DNA of 64,000 bases from positions 6,533,501 through 6,597,500 of the forward strand of contig CM035230.1 of the NCBI GenBank assembly GCA_020226215.1, in the 5' to 3' direction. The position numbers were made by a program, and so were the translations under genes. Origin of the DNA: Sindora glabra (Eukaryota > Streptophyta > Magnoliopsida > Fabales > Fabaceae). Below are positions 59,750 through 64,000 of the stretch, one piece after another. Numbering within the stretch: position 1 is the first letter of the stretch; each line of letters starts with the position of its first letter. The notes beneath the pieces were generated by a model. That model was not told the DNA's origin. It did no database searches and saw only the letters and a list, made by a program, of their open reading frames with translations.

Positions 59750-61849
59750 GTGACATAAGTGTGTAAAGAATGTGTAAGAATAATTTATTGAACTTATTCC
59801 TAGTTTTATATTATGAAATAATGTGGTTGAAGGAGTAAGAGGAGTTCTAATACACCATTTTCCATTTGGCCGCTATTGCTAACCTTTTCTTTCTAACTCC
59901 CATACCTCTCTTCATCTTTTTTCACTGAACTAAAACTTTCACTCACTTTTTTAAACTTCCTCTTCATCTTACATCTTCAATTCTATCTTCCTTTTCACTA
60001 ATCAATTCATCAAGGTATGAAATTCTTAATCCTTTTTATTTTAATGAATTCCATTATTAAAGCTCTTTTAAACCTATGGCAATTTATTCTTGGTTTCGTT
60101 AAAAAAGGAAAGAATTGGATTAAGAGGAATTTTGCCCTAAATTGAGAAATTCTTCCATTTAATGTATGGCAGCTTGATTCAAACAAACACAAAATTCATA
60201 ATAACTCCTTTTCCTCTAATTAGTGTTAGTAACATTTTATTTAAACTTTTGTTTGTTTTTATGAAAATTTTAGTATTTTTGCTATTATAGGGTGATAGAG
60301 GGATTTAACTAGATATTTGTGATTTTATCTTATAAATTGTAAATCACATGGTGAATTTTATTGCTTTAATGTGTTTTTTTTTATGAAAAATGATTATTTG
60401 CTTGGTAGATTTGAGGATATATGTGATTTAATGTGAATTGCAATAGATGAATAGTGTATTTCAAGCAAAATTAATAAAATTTCATAAGTGAATTGATTCA
60501 TCAATCCTTTTATTGATTCTATATAGCCTAAATTGATTGGCAAATCAATTTAACTAGAATTCATTAAGAGAATCCATTCATTAATTAATTTATCAAGCTC
60601 AAAGTGCTTTCTATATGGCCTAAATTGATTTCCCAATCAAGTCAGACATAATAAAGGCTCTCAGTAAAGCTTGAATTTATTCCTCAATCAATTTAACCAT
60701 GACATAATATTTCCTTATGGAATGGATCAATTCCTTAATTGATCCACCTTGTATACTTATGAAATTTTTCATATTTTAAGAATCTTATTGACATAGTAGC
60801 TACATATTTGGGCTATATGAAGACAAATGATGTTGTAAATGGCTAAATGGTTATGAAATGCACTAGATATCCTTTGTGAAACCAATTGGATTGGAATTTC
60901 TATTATTTTGCTTTCATATGTGCCATAATTGTGTAAGGATGATGATAGGAAGGTGAATCTTGCTTATAATGAGACATACACACCAAATCCAATTGTCTAT
61001 TTATAAAGAAATAAGGTTAACCCTAATAGAGTAAGGCTATGTTTATAAATGGATAAAGATGATTGGGAGTTATAAAAAGAATTATTTATTTATACACCCT
61101 AATGGATACTATATTTGTGAATTATTATTATGCTAACCCCTTTTTTGGTAAGTATGGTATTAGGACTAGTAAATGAATTGTGCTATTTATGAATGTTTGA
61201 GCATGTAGCTTTATTGATTATTTTTTAGTAAGTCCCCTTAGGAGTTTATTTACATTATTGATAAATTAAGACTACTGTTTAGTTATAATTCTATAAACTT
61301 AACTATTCAAGTAAAATGTTAACTCACTAAACTTTCAAACTTACTTTTTTATGATTTTATTTTTACAAATACCTAGGCTATTGTGCTGCCACCACTTCCA
61401 CCTCATTAGACAAGTTTGCCCTTTAAAAAGCCTTTCATGATTTTTGTGAGCTAGATAGCATTTAAATTGTAATCATTTCATAACTATGACAATATGTAAA
61501 CTTACTAGCCAAGGGCCATGGCTATAGTTGATAAGACTTAGCATTAGGTTGACATAGATTTTGTGTGAAAAACTTGATATAGGGCCTAGTTAGGCTAACT
61601 TATTCCTTGTGTAGTGTAGGTATATATGTTGGCCTAACTCATCTTTTGAAATTGTTCTTTTGTATTTAAAATATTTTAGACTTAATGGAACATAAATATT
61701 GAGTCTTTTCATTTATTTCTTGGAAATTATTGATTAACTAGGATATTTGCTTTCTAAATAATTATATGTACTAGTGCTAAACTTAAATCAAGTTGGCAGA
61801 ATAATGATTAATAATTTCACACTAATCACGACCATAAAGGGTCATGACA
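59750..61849 (-). repeat. LTR-like unit (family C), left border approximate
   Basis: On the minus strand the unit starts TGTCATGACCC at 61849 followed by TTTATGGTCGTGATTAG. The start resembles those of families A and B, but the rest does not align clearly. It holds an AATTGATT palindrome cluster at 60478-60745. The left end was not found, so neither size nor target duplication is known. The minus-strand frame 60010-60192 is not recognised. Confidence 0.4.
60478..60745. repeat. AATTGATT palindrome cluster, third site
   Basis: Five imperfect palindromes, e.g. AAATTGATTGGCAAATCAATTT (about 60532) and GATCAATTCCTTAATTGATC (about 60724). Same class as the clusters at 32.7 and 35.1 kb, here without a clear TATA box next to it. 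Confidence 0.75.
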
Positions 61850-62189
61850 CTTCACCTCAGTTAAATGTCACAAGCTTCACCCAAATCTATCTTTGATCTC
61901 ATTATTTGCATGCATCACACCTCATCTACAAGAAAATTAAATTTTGCAAACACTTTTATAAATCAACATAATCTCTTCTCATCTTCATCCTTATCATTAA
62001 TCAAAACTTTATTTTTCTTATTATTAAATCTTCATATTATCATAAAACTTACAATAAATCAATGAGCTACCTCCACAACATCAACATTCATCATAACTAT
62101 CATCGTCATCATCATCATCACCATTATTACTACCATTATACTCTTCTTATCTATAAAATCAAATCAAGCTTTTATTCCATTGAATTACC
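61850..62189. other. Spacer, no gene recognised
   Basis: Contains a run of ATC/ATT trinucleotides near 62100-62135 and a low-complexity frame (61865-62065). Confidence 0.4.
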
Positions 62190-63423
62190 TGTCATAACCT
62201 AACCTGATCATGATTAACATGGATCCCAATACTAATTTCCACAATCCTTATCATTAATTCCACAAATCTATTTAAAGAAAGTTTCCATAATTCTAAGGAA
62301 ACTCAAAATTTTCATTATAATTTTTTTAGTGAAAAAATAGACAAAGTCTCTCTCATTTTTAGATATTTCTCAAGGGTCACACGCTAAAAAATACTACACC
62401 TATATATTTCTTATATATGACAGCAAACAATATCTACACAATACTATATAATTTCAAGCTTATACATAAGTAAACAATTCAATGTATCTAACACTAAATT
62501 AACAATATTTTATTTCAAATTCTGATCTTAATCCAAAGAAAATTTCAACTATCAAATCTTCCATTTCTAGCAATCCTTGATCCACCATGCATGAGACATT
62601 ACTCAATTAGCTTTCTTAACTTGAAAATAATAAAAGTAATTAAAGTGAGTTATTAGAATTCAATAAGTATATATCTACCATTAGTATATAGGAGATTAAC
62701 TTTATAAATTTGTAAAGTAACATATTAAACTAAAACTAGTTACAAATCTATTTCCTTGGATTTTTTAATTACATAACACCAAACCTCAAATCGAGTATGC
62801 ACCTGCATACAACTAGATTTTTCATATCACGGATCATAGTATTCTCAACCATTCACTAGTACACTAAATTATTATTATATCACATACTACCCATTTTGAG
62901 TAGATATCATAATCACACATAGTCATTAAGACTTAAGTACAAATAATTCATCTCAATAACATAATAATAATATCCAAGCACAAATAATTTTTAATATCAC
63001 ATTATGTCACACAACTCGCTATAGTAAACATATATATAACTACTTTTGACTTCTAAATCATTACTGTATTTTTCTCAATTGCTCACTAGGAATTTTCTAC
63101 CTGGCTCTCAAATAAATCTTATATCCTTTACAACTATTTGCCAAAAAAATTTCATTTGACTTCCATATTATAGCTTCTTCAATATTCATTGTTTCTAGTG
63201 TCATTATTAGCATCACTCACAACTATTTGTAAAACCATCTGTGCAAGATAACTAATTTGTCATGGAGCAATATCAAGCATTATATTTACCTGCACAACCA
63301 TGACTTATAGATATCATAAAAACTCAATCACAATTCATTATTAGATAAAAACATCACTACCATATTTCCACTACGCACTCTGATTTAACAATATTTAATC
63401 AATATTCCATGGAGCTAAGTTTA

Positions 63424-63500
<77 letters not shown>

Positions 63501-64000
63501 AAATAGAATTAGTACTTTCAATAAGAAAAACACAATTCATCACATTTTAATTATATTTTATCTATATAAATGTTTAGTGGTGAAATATATACTCACTTGG
63601 TGGAGTCACCCATCTATTTCGAGAAATTCCTAAACACCCATGATTTTTCTTACTTTCTTCCTATTTACTATTTATAAAAATATATTATAAGTATAAGGGC
63701 ATCACCTAACTTATTTTCTAAACATTACATAACCAAGTCATGATATGTCAACATTCTAGAGCATAGAGTTATTATTTTACTAGGTCTAAATTAAGAAACT
63801 AGAGTAAAATAGTAACTTACCAAACTAAGTATAAAATAGTTAAAGATATTAAAACTTTATGTCATGAAGATGTTCTATTTTCAAATAAAACTTCTAGATT
63901 GTGCTTCACATATTAGAGGTTTCCTTGTGTGAGCTTTATTTATCCATATTGAGAGGAATACTTTAAAGGTATTCAACATTAACAGCCTTTAGCATAAAAC
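62190..64000 (+). repeat. Family-A LTR, 5' part, running out of the window
   Basis: Starts TGTCATAACC followed by TAACCTGATCATGATTAACATGGATCC, matching the family-A LTR start. The CCACCATGCATGAGACAT, GTGAGTTATTAGAATTC and AAATATATACTCACTTGG blocks follow in the expected order (to about 63600). The right end lies beyond the window. Confidence 0.65.
63427..63496. repeat. (AT)35 microsatellite
   Basis: 70 bases of uninterrupted AT dinucleotide within the family-A LTR copy; it causes the Ile-Tyr repeat frame at 63409-63633. Confidence 0.97.

Noticed and set aside
59719..61854. A 5-bp target duplication for the family-C LTR (CTTCA)
   Set aside because: CTTCA occurs at 59742-59746 but is not followed by an LTR-like end, so the match may be chance.

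Overview
This window is intergenic, repeat-dominated nuclear DNA of a flowering plant, almost certainly a eudicot. Evidence: one plant gene with GT-AG introns, an Athila-type Ty3/gypsy element primed by plant tRNA-Asp, Sirevirus-like Ty1/copia remnants, plant hAT, LINE and MITE remnants, and very AT-rich spacer. I cannot name the species. The only intact host gene I can support is a six-exon gene on the minus strand (47820-49470) for a cyclin-selective E2 ubiquitin-conjugating enzyme (UBE2C / plant UBC19-UBC20 type), with a TATA box and an M-phase MSA-like promoter element. Everything else that is recognisable is transposon-derived and mostly broken.

Layout. 0.3-2.7 kb: degraded hAT transposase gene (+), with possible subterminal repeats at 4.28-4.35 kb. 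4.4-13.7 kb: large LTRs without internal regions, here called family A (2.6-2.8 kb) and family B (2.8-3.3 kb). 13.85-16.87 kb: a diverged family-A-like LTR. 16.87-36.2 kb: a Sirevirus-like copia element (+) that has taken a complete 12.5-kb Athila element (17505-30043, minus, 5-bp target duplication GAAAC) and a Tourist-like MITE (31773-32228, TTA duplication). Copia pol resumes after each insertion; an envelope/helper-like ORF and a 3' LTR follow. 36.8-42.5 kb: a family-B solo LTR (AAAAT duplication) containing a family-A solo LTR (TCTAT duplication). 42.9-47.3 kb: three local tandem arrays and a MITE-like element. 47.8-49.7 kb: the E2 gene. 50.4-52.2 kb: a broken LINE (minus) holding a non-autonomous hAT element (52199-52739). 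52756-56066: another family-B solo LTR (TGAGA duplication). 56.9-64 kb: partial family-A LTRs, a diverged duplicated foldback repeat and another LTR-like unit.

The layers give a relative history: the copia element, the LINE and one family-B LTR came first; Athila, the MITEs and a family-A LTR landed in them; unequal recombination then reduced at least four LTR elements to solo LTRs and made the local tandem duplications. The Athila coding frames have 13 in-frame stops and no frameshift, and most stops fit C-to-T or G-to-A change, as expected from deamination of methylated DNA. The less explained signals are the GC-rich palindromic units in the Athila LTRs and spacer, and the AATTGATT palindrome clusters that precede TATA boxes both in the copia LTR and inside the copia element.
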